Under the pieces are notes generated by a model. The model was given only the letters and a program-made list of their open reading frames with translations. It was not told the DNA's origin and ran no database searches. A stretch of 64,000 nucleotides of DNA. It comes from Verrucomicrobiia bacterium. GTDB lineage: Bacteria > Verrucomicrobiota > Verrucomicrobiia > Palsa-1439. Location: contig DATLVI010000004.1 in assembly GCA_035577545.1 (NCBI GenBank), forward strand, positions 234,388 to 298,387, written 5' to 3'. The translations under genes and the position numbers were made by a program. Below are positions 34,699 through 44,262 of the stretch, in pieces. The stretch's first letter is position 1, and each line of letters starts with the position of its first letter.

Positions 34699-37080
34699 CT
34701 ACAGGGTGTATTTCAGCGCGGCTTCGATCGTCTTGGCGAAACGAAATTGCAGTTTCTTCCGAATTTCGGCCGGCACATCGGCCAAATCCTTGCGGTTCTG
34801 GTCGGGCAGGACAACGGTGGTCACGCCCGAACGCGCGGCCGCCAATACTTTCTCTTTGATGCCGCCGACGGGCAGAATTTTCCCGCGAAGCGTGATTTCA
34901 CCCGTCATGGCCAACGCGGGTTTTACGGGCTTGCGCACCAGCAACGAAGTCAAGGCGACCGCCATCGTTACGCCGGCCGATGGCCCGTCTTTCGGGATCG
35001 CACCGGCGGGTACATGGACATGAATATCCGACTTCTCAAAGGTCTTGGGCTCGATCCCCAATTGCTTTGCCCGGGAGCGCACGTAGCTGAGCGCCGCTTG
35101 CGCGCTCTCCCGCATCACATCCCCCAACGAACCGGTCAAGATCAAGTTGCCCCGGCCCGGCATCTGCGTGGCTTCGATGAACAGAATGTCACCGCCCGCT
35201 GCCGTCCACGCCAACCCGATCGCCACACCCGGGTCGGTTGTGCGTTCCGCCACGTCATGGAAGAACTCGACGGAACCGAGAAAACTTTTCAGGTTGCGCG
35301 GCGTGATGGACACCGAGTTCGCCTTGTGTTCCACGATTCGACGCGCGGTGCGACGGCAAATCGTCGCGATTTCCCGCTCCAGGTTGCGCACCCCGGCCTC
35401 CCGTGTGTGGTCGCGGATGATGGCGGCCAGCGCCTCCTTGCTCACGCGGAGTTGCGTCTTCTTCAGCCCATGCTCGGTCAGTTGTCGCGGCACCAGATAC
35501 TTTGTTGCGATGTGGATCTTGTCTTGTTCCGTGTAACCCGGCAACTCGATGACCTCCATGCGATCGCGGAGGGCCGGTGAAATCGGTTCCAAAAGGTTCG
35601 CCGTGGTGATAAACATCACGCGCGACAGATCAAACGGAATCTCGAGGTAGTGGTCCGAAAAACTGTTGTTTTGTTGCGGGTCGAGCACTTCCAACAGCGC
35701 GGAACCCGGGTCGCCACGGAAATCCGCGCCCACCTTGTCGATTTCATCCAGCATGAAGACGGGATTGTTGCTCTCGGCGCGGCGCAATCCCTGAATCACA
35801 CGACCTGGCAAAGCGCCGATGTACGTGCGGCGGTGGCCGCGAATTTCCGCTTCGTCACGAACACCCCCGAGTGAAATGCGGATGAATTTCCGGCCCAGCG
35901 CCCGCGCGATGCTCATGCCCAACGACGTCTTGCCGACCCCCGGCGGCCCTACGAAGCACAGGATCGGGCCCTTGCCGGTGGGGGCTTCGTGCGTCCCGTT
36001 GCTCTTCAGCTTCAACACGCTCAGGTATTCGAGGATGCGTTTCTTGACGTTATCGAGATCGTAGTGGTCCTCGTCGAGAATGCGCCGGGCCTGCGCAATG
36101 TCGAGTTTGTCCTCGGTGGATTTCGACCAGGGCAACGCGATCAGCCAATCCAGGTAGGTCCGTGCCACCGCATACTCCGCGGCAGCGGGTGTGATCGTCC
36201 CCAGGCGGTCGGCTTCTTTGATCGCGACCTTCTTCACCTCGGGTGGCATCTTCGCCTTGTCGATCTTGTCCCGTAATTCGCCGACCTCCGAACCTTCACC
36301 GGTTTCCCCGAGTTCTTTCTGAATCGCCTTGAGTTGCTCGCGGAGGAAATATTCGCGTTGGCTCCGGCTGAGCGCTGTGTTGACCTTGCTCTGGATTTCC
36401 GTGCCGAGGTGGAGCACTTCGACCTCGCGGTTGAGCAGGTTGGTGAGCAAGGTGAGCCGCGTCTTGATGCTGGTGGCTTCCAATAACCGCTGTTTCTCCT
36501 GCAACGGCACGTTCAGGTTTGCAGCGATGACGTCCGCCAGTTTGCTCGGATCTTCGATGTTGACGACCGCGACCTTGAGCTCGTCGGGGAGCGACGGCGA
36601 AAGGTTGATGATCTCCTGGAACAGGTTGCCGGCGTTGCGCGCCAGCGCGGACGTTACGAGAGTGGGGTCGAGTTCGTCGTCGAGGGGCGCAACTTCGGCC
36701 TGCAAATACGGTTTGTCCGACTCGACGCGGACAATCCGCATCCGTTTCAGGCCCTGGATGAGCACGCGAACGCTGTCGTCTGGGAATTTCAGCATCCGCA
36801 TCACGCGGGCAACGCAGCCGTAGGGAAGCAATTGGTCAGGTCGCGGCTGTTCGAGATCGGGGTCCGTCTGCAAGGTGACGGCGAGTAGGCGGTTGCCGGC
36901 GACCACCTCGTCAATGAGATGGATCGACTGCGGATTGGACACGAGCAGCGGCGCCACCATGTGGGGGAATACAACCACGTCGCTCAGCGGTAGAATCGGC
37001 AACCGCGTGGGCAGATCATGCGCGGGCGTCTCGGTCTTCACGACGTCCGTGAGTATTTTGTTTTGGGTCGGATCGGCCAT
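34699..37080 (-). CDS. lon: ATP-dependent protease Lon
   Basis: 793 residues, normal length for bacterial LonA. The N-terminal substrate domain begins PTRLPILPLSDVVVFPHM. The AAA+ module has Walker A GPPGVGKTSLG (~375) and IDKVGADFRGDPGSALLEVLDPQQN. The protease domain has catalytic S701 in PKDGPSAGVTMA and K742 in GGIKEKVLAAA. It degrades misfolded and regulatory proteins in the cytosol. It lies 62 bases downstream of hsp20 and 3 bases before the dehydrogenase gene, on the same strand. Start ATG 37080 has no strong ribosome-binding site; TATATAG immediately precedes it. Confidence 0.97.
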   Translation of the reverse strand: MADPTQNKILTDVVKTETPAHDLPTRLPILPLSDVVVFPHMVAPLLVSNPQSIHLIDEVVAGNRLLAVTLQTDPDLEQPRPDQLLPYGCVARVMRMLKFPDDSVRVLIQGLKRMRIVRVESDKPYLQAEVAPLDDELDPTLVTSALARNAGNLFQEIINLSPSLPDELKVAVVNIEDPSKLADVIAANLNVPLQEKQRLLEATSIKTRLTLLTNLLNREVEVLHLGTEIQSKVNTALSRSQREYFLREQLKAIQKELGETGEGSEVGELRDKIDKAKMPPEVKKVAIKEADRLGTITPAAAEYAVARTYLDWLIALPWSKSTEDKLDIAQARRILDEDHYDLDNVKKRILEYLSVLKLKSNGTHEAPTGKGPILCFVGPPGVGKTSLGMSIARALGRKFIRISLGGVRDEAEIRGHRRTYIGALPGRVIQGLRRAESNNPVFMLDEIDKVGADFRGDPGSALLEVLDPQQNNSFSDHYLEIPFDLSRVMFITTANLLEPISPALRDRMEVIELPGYTEQDKIHIATKYLVPRQLTEHGLKKTQLRVSKEALAAIIRDHTREAGVRNLEREIATICRRTARRIVEHKANSVSITPRNLKSFLGSVEFFHDVAERTTDPGVAIGLAWTAAGGDILFIEATQMPGRGNLILTGSLGDVMRESAQAALSYVRSRAKQLGIEPKTFEKSDIHVHVPAGAIPKDGPSAGVTMAVALTSLLVRKPVKPALAMTGEITLRGKILPVGGIKEKVLAAARSGVTTVVLPDQNRKDLADVPAEIRKKLQFRFAKTIEAALKYTL

Positions 37081-37142
37081 CTATATATAGGATGACGCTG
37101 CGCTTCGTGTGTTCCGGACTTTCGGGCCTCGCCTGCGCGCTC

Positions 37143-37556
37143 CTAGCCCGCTTGTTCGATAATGACGGTGAAAGTCGCGTGTTCGGTCGTCTGGGATTTC
37201 GGCAGTTCGATGTGCAGAAACCCATTCTGGAACTGCGCTCGAACGCGGCTGCCATCCACCGAACGGGGGATGACGATCCGCCGCTCGAACGGACCGTAAT
37301 CAATTTCCATCTGGCGGAACGAGCAGCGTTTCTGGCGGCACGGGTCTTTTCGATGCCCGCGCACCAGCAACAGGCGGTCATTCAAAGTGATTTCGAGGTC
37401 CTCTTTCTCAATTCCCGCAATTTCCATCTTTACCACGAGGCCCTCGGGCGTCTCGTAAACATCTGTATTGGGTGTCCATGCGCTGTGGGAAGCGAGCGCG
37501 GGCAGGCCCAGATAGGCGAGACTGTCATGCAAATGTTGATCGTACGTCTTGGCCAT
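37143..37556 (-). CDS. Small heat-shock protein, Hsp20/alpha-crystallin family
   Basis: 137 residues from ATG 37556 (AGGG 7 bases upstream; a GTG at 37559 is also open). The alpha-crystallin domain spans ~27-137: TPNTDVYETPEGLVVKMEIAG, EDLEITLNDRLLLVRGHR, FRQMEIDYGPFERRIVIP, FQNGFLHIELPKS. The C-terminal I-x-I/V assembly motif appears as VII. It holds unfolding proteins in solution as an ATP-independent chaperone. Placement ahead of lon gives a hold-or-degrade unit. Confidence 0.95.
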   Translation of the reverse strand: MAKTYDQHLHDSLAYLGLPALASHSAWTPNTDVYETPEGLVVKMEIAGIEKEDLEITLNDRLLLVRGHRKDPCRQKRCSFRQMEIDYGPFERRIVIPRSVDGSRVRAQFQNGFLHIELPKSQTTEHATFTVIIEQAG

Positions 37557-37576
37557 CACTTTACCCTAGCAATTAC

Positions 37577-37605
37577 AGAATACCCGCCTTCGCGCCGAAA
37601 CGCAA
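37577..37605 (-). promoter_or_regulatory. Candidate promoter of the hsp20-lon operon
   Basis: On the minus strand: -35 TTGCGT (37605-37600), a 17-base spacer and -10 TATTCT (37582-37577), 21 bases upstream of the ATG. It has the spacing of a sigma70 promoter; no clear CIRCE element or sigma32-type box is visible. Confidence 0.4.
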
Positions 37606-37844
37606 GTTGCCGCAAACGTTTTCTACGCTCGAAAATGCGCGCCCCTCGAGGCTGCGCTCCGACGAGTGTCGCCGTACGTAACCGCAGAAAGGACACGCAC
37701 GATCGACGTCCCTCCAGTCGCTGGCGCGGTAGCGATGATAGCCGGGGTGGCGTTGTTGATCGGATCTTTCAAACGGAGTTAGCTTGCGGGGTCCGTATGG
37801 GGCATGCGCGGGTCGGCCCTCCGCGACCAGGTTGGAGGCCCCGG

Positions 37845-39056
37845 TCAAGGGTCTAGAAGTTTGCCAAGGGGTGCCAGCTTTGCGATATGATCGCACACGA
37901 CTTTGCCAGCCATCAACATGGGAACAGCCAGGAACGCGCCGACGACTCCCCAAAGCCAGGCCCAAAACATTAGCGAGAGGAACACAAAAACGGGATTTAC
38001 GGTAAGACGATGTCCCAGGATCGTCGGTGTAATGAGATTGGCCTCAACTCCGTGCAACGTCAAATACCCGGCTGCTGGCAGAACGCCGTACACCCAGGAG
38101 TCGAACTGAACCAGTCCCGTCACCGCCAGCACAACGACTCCCGCCAATGGACCGAAATAAGGAATGAAATTGAGAAGAGCAGCCATGACTCCCCACATGA
38201 GTGGGTTGGGCATCCCGATGAAAAGCATGGCCAAGCCTACACATATGCCAAGGCAGCAGTTAATGATCGCAACGGTGGAGAGATAGGTCGAGATTGTGTA
38301 TTCGATTTTGTGCGCAATCTTCACAGCCTGGTTCTTGTTTTTGTGACTCGCGAGTACCTGGATCAGTTTTGAAGTGAATACCCCTCCTGATGCCAGCAAG
38401 AAATAGAGCAGAATCACCAGGATGACCGCCTGTGTTAGAAAATCCCTCGTCCAGCCCAGTGCGGAGGTTGCCAGATCATTGGAGCGGACCTTAACCTCCG
38501 GTGTCTTCTGCTCAGTGTCGTCGGCGATTCCTCTCGCTCTCTCCGCGGCTTCATTGAGTTGTGCCACCGGGCGGATTAGCCTCCGCGCCTTTTGCTCGAA
38601 TTGCTGCCAATTCTGCGGAGCTTGCTGCAACCATTGGGCGGCGGGCTGGCTAACTTTCGTAACGGCATAAACAACCATAGCCAACACGGACACGAGCACC
38701 AAGCCGGCTCCCAGGGCTTGCGGGACATGCCATTTCGCAAGTGCGCGTACCGCCGGGCTGAGCAGGAAACTCAGAAAGAACGCCAGAGTTATCGGAAGGA
38801 AAATAATGCGTCCAAAGTACAGTGTGTAAAACACAGCCAAAACAAACAGGCCGGTGATTGCCACGGAATGGACGTGAAACTGTTTGTCGGGAAATTCCGG
38901 AAAGTCAGGCTCTCCATTTCCTTGCCGCATACGCTCCCGAACTATTGGTTTCTCGGTCATGTTTGGCGCCACTACTTGGCTCGCGACGCTTGTTTTGCGA
39001 AGCGATTCACACAGAGTCCGCTTCTGGATAGACACACTGTACGTACCCGGCTCCAA
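37845..39056 (-). CDS. AI-2E family (PerM/UPF0118) transporter
   Basis: 403 residues in the longest frame; ATG 38960 (residue 33, MTEKPIVRERM) is a plausible shorter start. Hydrophobic segments pair as in the family: VAITGLFVLAVFYTLYFGRI and IFLPITLAFFLSFLLSP near the N-terminus, and five or more in the second half, including NFIPYFGPLAGVVVL and the PTILGHRLTVNPVFVFLSL signature. Family members export autoinducer-2 or act as Na+/H+ antiporters, so the substrate is uncertain. The 289 bases between its stop and hsp20 hold no gene I accept; a minus-strand open frame there lacks a start codon of its own. Confidence 0.9.
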   Translation of the reverse strand: MEPGTYSVSIQKRTLCESLRKTSVASQVVAPNMTEKPIVRERMRQGNGEPDFPEFPDKQFHVHSVAITGLFVLAVFYTLYFGRIIFLPITLAFFLSFLLSPAVRALAKWHVPQALGAGLVLVSVLAMVVYAVTKVSQPAAQWLQQAPQNWQQFEQKARRLIRPVAQLNEAAERARGIADDTEQKTPEVKVRSNDLATSALGWTRDFLTQAVILVILLYFLLASGGVFTSKLIQVLASHKNKNQAVKIAHKIEYTISTYLSTVAIINCCLGICVGLAMLFIGMPNPLMWGVMAALLNFIPYFGPLAGVVVLAVTGLVQFDSWVYGVLPAAGYLTLHGVEANLITPTILGHRLTVNPVFVFLSLMFWAWLWGVVGAFLAVPMLMAGKVVCDHIAKLAPLGKLLDP

Positions 39057-39253
39057 AATGCTATTAGGGTCGAAACTGAACCGCTTCTAGGGCAACCTCC
39101 TAGTGGATCTTGACGCCATGCGTGTAAATCAATGGGTACGAATCCTCATGACGCAAATGGAAATCTCCGGGGAAAAGGTGCGCGTATTCCCCATCTCTCC
39201 TGGGTGTTTTGCGGTTGCTGCTGTCCGCCTGAAGCCGTAGATTGACGATCAGC

Positions 39254-40894
39254 ATGAAGATTGCGCTGGCGCAAATAGATACCACCGTGGGCGATTTACG
39301 CGGGAATTCTGAAAAGATTCTCGATTTCTACCGCCGCGGGGTCGTTGCGGGCGTTGACGTGGTCATGACCCCCGAGTTGGCCATCACGGGCTATCCGCCG
39401 CGCGATTTGCTGGCGAAACACCGCTTCGTTGACGATAACCTCCGCACCCTCGACGAACTGGCCGCGCAAACCGGTCCGACCGCGCTGCTGGTCGGCTACG
39501 TGGACTTCAATCCCAAGCGCCCCGGCCGCGACTACGTCAATGCCGTCGCGTTGGTTCAGGACGGGAAGATCATCGAGCGCCGCAGCAAAATGCTGTTGCC
39601 GACGTATGATGTGTTTGATGAAGACCGTTATTTCCAATCAGCGGGTTCCAATACGGTGCTCAATTTTGCCAGCCAACGGCTCGGGCTGACAATTTGCGAA
39701 GACATTTGGACGCAGGACTATTTGCCCGCGCAACTGTATGAACGCAGCCCCATTCACGATCTGATGAGTGGCCAGGCCCGCGCACAACTCCTGCTGAATC
39801 TGTCCGCATCGCCGTATCACCTCGGCAAGGAACGGACTCGCCACGACATGCTGGCAAGCGTCGCGCGACAATACAAAGTGCCGGTGGTGTACTGCAATCT
39901 GGTCGGCGGCAATGACGAATTGATTTTCGACGGCAACAGCCTGGCGTTCGACGCTTCCGGCTATCTCCTCGCCCAGGGCGCGGCCTTTGCCGAGGACCTG
40001 GTCATCGTTGATTTGGAAGGTCCGCCACAAGCATTCAATCCACTGGAACCTGCCGCGGCGCTCCACGAGGCGCTGGTACTCGGGCTCCGCGACTACACGC
40101 AGAAGTGCGGCTTCAAGTCCGTCGTCCTTGGCTTGAGCGGTGGGATTGACTCCGCCGTGACCGCGTGTCTCGCCGTTGCTGCGCTCGGCCGCGACAATGT
40201 CCTGGGGGTTTCCATGCCTTCGCAATTCTCATCGAAAGGCAGCATCGAAGACGCGCGCGAACTGGCCGCCAATCTCGGGATTTGCTGGGAGATGATCCCG
40301 ATTCAGGATGTCTTCGAACAGTTCAAGGCGACGCTGCAACCCGTGTTCAAAGGAAGGCCCGAGGACACGACCGAAGAGAACATGCAGGCACGCATCCGCG
40401 GCACGACATTGATGGCGCTCTCGAACAAGTTCGGTCACATGTTGCTGACCACCGGTAACAAATCTGAGCTGGCTGTCGGTTATTGCACGCTCTACGGAGA
40501 CATGAACGGCGGCCTCGGCGTCATCGCCGACGTTCCGAAGACGATGGTCTACGAACTCGCCCGCTACATTAATCGCGAACGCCCGGTGATCCCCGAATCT
40601 TCGCTCACGAAACCGCCGTCCGCCGAACTTCGCGCCAACCAAACTGACCAGGACACGCTCCCGCCGTATGATGTGCTCGACGCGATCATCAAGCTCTACA
40701 TCGAGGAAGCGAAGTCCACCGCCGAGATCGTAAAGGAAACTGGCTACGACGAGAAACTCGTGCGCGACATCGTCCGCAAGATCGACCTCAACGAGTACAA
40801 GCGCAAGCAAGCGCCCCCATGCCTCCGCGTCACCAGCAAAGCCTTCGGCATCGGTCGCCGCGTCCCCATCGCCCAGCGGTATGTGGAACACTAA
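39254..40894 (+). CDS. nadE: Glutamine-dependent NAD+ synthetase
   Basis: 546 residues from ATG 39254 (the frame is open from a TTG at 39242). The N-terminal nitrilase-type glutaminase has the triad E41 (TPELAITGYPP), K112 (RRSKMLLPTYD) and C148 (GLTICEDIW). The C-terminal ATP-pyrophosphatase domain has LGLSGGIDSAVTACLA (~292-307) and the YCTLYGDMNGGLGVIADVPK region. It converts deamido-NAD+ with ATP and glutamine to NAD+, with ammonia channelled between the sites. It stands alone, transcribed away from the AI-2E gene. Confidence 0.96.
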   Translation: MKIALAQIDTTVGDLRGNSEKILDFYRRGVVAGVDVVMTPELAITGYPPRDLLAKHRFVDDNLRTLDELAAQTGPTALLVGYVDFNPKRPGRDYVNAVALVQDGKIIERRSKMLLPTYDVFDEDRYFQSAGSNTVLNFASQRLGLTICEDIWTQDYLPAQLYERSPIHDLMSGQARAQLLLNLSASPYHLGKERTRHDMLASVARQYKVPVVYCNLVGGNDELIFDGNSLAFDASGYLLAQGAAFAEDLVIVDLEGPPQAFNPLEPAAALHEALVLGLRDYTQKCGFKSVVLGLSGGIDSAVTACLAVAALGRDNVLGVSMPSQFSSKGSIEDARELAANLGICWEMIPIQDVFEQFKATLQPVFKGRPEDTTEENMQARIRGTTLMALSNKFGHMLLTTGNKSELAVGYCTLYGDMNGGLGVIADVPKTMVYELARYINRERPVIPESSLTKPPSAELRANQTDQDTLPPYDVLDAIIKLYIEEAKSTAEIVKETGYDEKLVRDIVRKIDLNEYKRKQAPPCLRVTSKAFGIGRRVPIAQRYVEH

Positions 40895-40958
40895 ACGAAC
40901 CTTTTGGTAGCCTCTTTTCTTTCGCGCCGCCGGCGCTGGCGCGACCCGGTTGGAGAGC

Positions 40959-41753
40959 CTACTGCGTGCCGAGCTTGGCGAGCAGCCCCTTGTCGCGGGC
41001 GACTTCGAACATGTAGTTGAAGAACAGACCCGCGCCGATCAGGTACACCACGTTCAAGCCGAACGCCCACACGAGGTCGTGCGCGGACAATCCTTCGCCA
41101 CGCAGCACCTGCCGCATACCTTCGAAAACGTAGGTCGCCGGGATGGCCCGCGAGATTGGTTGTATCCAGGACGGCAGTATGTTGAGCGGATAAAAAACCG
41201 CGCAGACGGGCTGGATGAGAAACGGGATGCCCCACGCCAGCGCTTCGGCGGATTGGCCCCAGCGCATGATGAGCGCGGTAGTGATCATCCCGACCGCCCA
41301 GCCCATTAGCAACAGGCTGGCGAAAAGGGGAAGGAGCGGGAGACCCATTTGAAACAGGTTCCAATGATAGAACCACAATGCCAGCCCGGCCAGGATCCCC
41401 ACCGTCACCAGGATCTTCACAAACCCCACCACGTAGGTCGCGGCGATAAACTCGCTGACGCGAATCGGCGCGACGAAAATATTAAGAAGATTCCGCGCCC
41501 AGATGTCTTCGAGGAACGAAATCGTTACGGCCTGCTGCGCGCGGTAGAGGATGTCCCAAAAGATCATCGAACCGAGCAGGAACGTAACGGCGGCGGGCGG
41601 CTGGTGTTCCAGTTTTTGGAGGTAGACCGTAATGAAACCCCACACCAGCAAATCCATCACGGGCCAGAAGAACATCTCGGCCACGCGCGGCACGCTGCGT
41701 GTGTACAGGAACGTGTAGCGCAACACGAGCGCACGAATGCGGCCCCAGTTCAT
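40959..41753 (-). CDS. ABC-2 type exporter permease
   Basis: 264 residues with about six hydrophobic helices (WPVMDLLVWGFITVYL, FLLGSMIFWDILY, YVVGFVKILVTVGILAGLAL, SLLLMGWAVGMITTALIM, IQPVCAVFYPLNILP, VYLIGAGLFFNYMF). The short loop LPSWIQPISRAIPATYVFEGMRQ is typical of ABC-2 permeases of the polysaccharide/drug-export group. Its start overlaps the ATPase stop by four bases, so the two form one transporter. Substrate unknown. A GC-rich inverted repeat (40923-40943) lies between its stop and nadE but has no T-tract in the right place. Confidence 0.9.
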   Translation of the reverse strand: MNWGRIRALVLRYTFLYTRSVPRVAEMFFWPVMDLLVWGFITVYLQKLEHQPPAAVTFLLGSMIFWDILYRAQQAVTISFLEDIWARNLLNIFVAPIRVSEFIAATYVVGFVKILVTVGILAGLALWFYHWNLFQMGLPLLPLFASLLLMGWAVGMITTALIMRWGQSAEALAWGIPFLIQPVCAVFYPLNILPSWIQPISRAIPATYVFEGMRQVLRGEGLSAHDLVWAFGLNVVYLIGAGLFFNYMFEVARDKGLLAKLGTQ

Positions 41754-42511
41754 CGCGCCTCCTCTCCGCCGCTGGCCAGCACGTCGCCACCGCGCGCGAC
41801 GCTGATGAAGACATCCTCCAGCGACGTTTGGTTGAACTGGTCCTTTACCTGTTGCGGCGTGCCCTCGGCGATGATACGGCCTTTGTGCATGAACAGCACG
41901 CGATCGCAGACCTCCTCGACGTCGCGCATGTTGTGCGAGGTGTAAATCATGGTGATCTGTCGTTCGCTCTGGATGCGTCGCAACAGTTTCCGCACTTTGT
42001 CCGCGATATCGGGGTCAAGGCTGGCGGTTGGTTCATCCAGCATCAACAATTCGGGATCGTTCAGCAACGATTTGCACAGATTCACGCGGGTCGATTCACC
42101 CGACGACAGGTGGCCGGTGATTTTGTTCCGCAGGTGGGTGATCTCGAACATCTCCAGCAATTCATCGATCTTCTGGCGATGCCCGTTGACGCCATAAATC
42201 CTGGCGAAGATCAGCAGGTTCTCCCAGACCTTCAGGTTGGAGGGCAGCCCGGTGTACGCCGAGGAAAAATTCGTCCGCTGGAGAATCTCAATGCGGTGCC
42301 GCTCCAGGTCCTTGCCGAAAACCGTGACTTTCCCCCCCGACGGTTTGATCAGCCCAAGCAGGATTTGGATCGTCGTGGTCTTGCCCGCACCGTTGGCGCC
42401 GAGGACACCGACGATTTCCCCGCGCGGGACCGTAAATGACACGTCCGCCACGGCCACCGTGCCGTCGAATTCTTTGCGAAGATTCCGGACCTCAACAAGG
42501 ATCTCAGCCAT
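41750..42511 (-). CDS. ABC transporter ATP-binding protein (ABC-2 exporter)
   Basis: 253 residues with the full ATPase motif set: Walker A GANGAGKTT (38-46), Q-loop region, signature LSSGEST (~134), Walker B LLMLDEP (~155) and switch His in YTSHNM. The signature reads LSSGE rather than LSGGQ, which is tolerated in this subfamily. It powers the permease encoded immediately downstream. It begins 15 bases after the stop of the 546-residue conserved protein, so all three genes are probably one operon. Confidence 0.94.
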   Translation of the reverse strand: MAEILVEVRNLRKEFDGTVAVADVSFTVPRGEIVGVLGANGAGKTTTIQILLGLIKPSGGKVTVFGKDLERHRIEILQRTNFSSAYTGLPSNLKVWENLLIFARIYGVNGHRQKIDELLEMFEITHLRNKITGHLSSGESTRVNLCKSLLNDPELLMLDEPTASLDPDIADKVRKLLRRIQSERQITMIYTSHNMRDVEEVCDRVLFMHKGRIIAEGTPQQVKDQFNQTSLEDVFISVARGGDVLASGGEEAR

Positions 42512-42526
42512 GCGCGCTCCACCCCG

Positions 42527-44167
42527 CTACGAGGGGACGGGCGTATTTGGATTCAGATCGCCATCCTCAGCGGCTGCTGGAGCCGCCTCTGCGACAGGCG
42601 CGGTTTCAAGCGGCGACTCAGTGGGTGCCAGCTCGGATGGCGCTGCCGCATTCTCCGCGGGAGTTTCGGCTGGCGGCGTCTTCGGTTTCTTGGTCGAAAC
42701 CGGTTGCGGCGGTTTGTCAGCCAGCGCCCACAAACGGCCATCCGAGAACTCGACCACATAACCGTCCTGGATCAACCAATGCAGGTCGGCCAACACGCGG
42801 TCTTCTGCGGATGGCATTGCCGGCGCCGGCGTGGCCGGGACATTGGCGTCTGGAAGAGTGCTGGGAGACGGAGCAGCGGCGTCGACCGTAGGTGCCGGAG
42901 CCGTTGCCGGTGGCGCAAAATGCTCGATCAACCGTTTGCGTTTGCAGCCGACATGCTCGCGCAAGAACACGATGATCTTCTGGATCTGTTCCGAGAGATG
43001 CCCGATCGACTCGAACCGCTGCGGCTTGATGCGGCTGATGAACGTGATGCCCTTGGGATCCTTGAAGAAATGGAATCCTTCGTGGCGGAGGCGACCGCGC
43101 ATTTCATTGGCGGTCTTCAATGGGAACTTGCGTTCCTGCTCCCACGCCAGCCGAACCGTCTCGAGGAGCGCGGGGTTTTGGAGCTGACGGCTGGCCGTGC
43201 CACTGATCCGCACTTCGGGCGCCGAGGTGACGAACTTCGCCAGATGATTCTCGACAAAATGTTTCTCCACTTCATCACGAGTAGGGAATGTTTTCGGCTC
43301 GGCATCGAGCAGACACTCGTACTCGGTCTTGAAACTCATCGAATCCACCCACGCCTTGACCGCTTCGGGATCCTTGACAGTCTCGATGCGCGACTTGAAC
43401 TCCTCGAAGTGCATGTGCCGCAGTCGCTGCTGGTGATGCCGGACCAACCGGCCCTGATACTCGTGATAATTTGGCGGGCCGAGCCACACGCCCGTGAGGC
43501 CGCACCGATTCACAAACGTGAAATTACCCTTCGGCGGATCGACGGGTGTCTTCTTTTCTTTGAGAATCGTTGCGGCATGCTGGCGCAACGCGAACCGCGC
43601 GGCTTCGTCCTGTCGCAGAAAGACACTCTCGCCCGGTGTCACCAGAAACAGCGGCTCGGGGTTGTCATTCGCTGGGGGCGGGCGGGTGAACTTCACCAGA
43701 TGTCGCTCGGGTTTGTTGAGGACGAGCTTGGCGATGTCAAATAAGGTATAAGCCCTCTGGGTCTGCTTCATGGCTTCAACCATCGCGGCGAAGCCCTTGT
43801 CCTCCGGCTGGAACGTCACCTCAATCGGCAGAGTGAGCGGAGCGACCGGCGCGGCGGGTCGGCGTTCCGCATCACGTCGCTGTGGTGGTGGTCCACTGCG
43901 GCGCTGTTCGGGACGCGGTCCCCGGCGGTCGCCAGATTCGGATGGCCTCGGCGAACGCGGTCGCTGGTCACGGTCGTTACTCCGACGGCGATCACCGTCC
44001 GGTCGCCGACCTTCGCCGCGTCGTGGTTCGCGATCTCCGCCAGAATGATTGGCGTAGGATTTGCCAGATGACTTGACCCATTGCGGGGTTAGTTCCAGTT
44101 CCTCCAGGGGCAACGCCTGATCTTCCGCGGGCGTTGTGTTCGCTACCGGTAAATCACTTTCTGTCAT
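42527..44167 (-). CDS. Conserved protein with Arg-rich disordered N-terminus and interrupted winged-helix-like C-terminus
   Basis: 546 residues, no signal peptide. Residues ~40-105 are a low-complexity Arg/Gly/Pro/Asp tract (GDREPRRGEGRRPDGDRRR; RPRSPRPSESGDRRGPRPEQ), the kind that binds RNA or single-stranded nucleic acid. The middle (~110-400) is folded but unfamiliar, with conserved-looking FTFVNRCGLTGVWLGPPNYH and SFKTEYECLLD. Near the C-terminus, IIVFLREHVGCKRKRLIEHFAP and RVLADLHWLIQDGYVVEFSDGRL (each shown in part) look like the two halves of a winged helix split by a ~40-residue Pro/Ala insert; a Pro/Ala/Glu tail follows. I believe similar proteins occur across Verrucomicrobiota, function unknown. 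It precedes the ABC exporter genes. Confidence 0.7.
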   Translation of the reverse strand: MTESDLPVANTTPAEDQALPLEELELTPQWVKSSGKSYANHSGGDREPRRGEGRRPDGDRRRSNDRDQRPRSPRPSESGDRRGPRPEQRRSGPPPQRRDAERRPAAPVAPLTLPIEVTFQPEDKGFAAMVEAMKQTQRAYTLFDIAKLVLNKPERHLVKFTRPPPANDNPEPLFLVTPGESVFLRQDEAARFALRQHAATILKEKKTPVDPPKGNFTFVNRCGLTGVWLGPPNYHEYQGRLVRHHQQRLRHMHFEEFKSRIETVKDPEAVKAWVDSMSFKTEYECLLDAEPKTFPTRDEVEKHFVENHLAKFVTSAPEVRISGTASRQLQNPALLETVRLAWEQERKFPLKTANEMRGRLRHEGFHFFKDPKGITFISRIKPQRFESIGHLSEQIQKIIVFLREHVGCKRKRLIEHFAPPATAPAPTVDAAAPSPSTLPDANVPATPAPAMPSAEDRVLADLHWLIQDGYVVEFSDGRLWALADKPPQPVSTKKPKTPPAETPAENAAAPSELAPTESPLETAPVAEAAPAAAEDGDLNPNTPVPS

Positions 44168-44262
44168 GAAAATTCAAGGCTCCAAGAATATACCAAGAGG
44201 CGAAGGAAGGCCATCCAATTAAGCTGTGACTTAAAGGAATAAATCGGCTAATTTCCCACCCC

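Noticed and set aside
37573..37965. Minus-strand frame ending just before hsp20, with a CPFC motif
   Set aside because: Its only start codons lie inside the AI-2E transporter gene in another frame; the intergenic part has no start and a promoter-like pair runs through it.
39100..39285. Minus-strand frame of 61 codons between the AI-2E gene and nadE
   Set aside because: It starts inside nadE antisense to its ATG and shows no recognisable pattern.
40923..40943. GC-rich inverted repeat CGCGCC...GGCGCG between nadE and the ABC permease, considered as a terminator
   Set aside because: No T-run follows the stem on either strand, so intrinsic termination is not supported.
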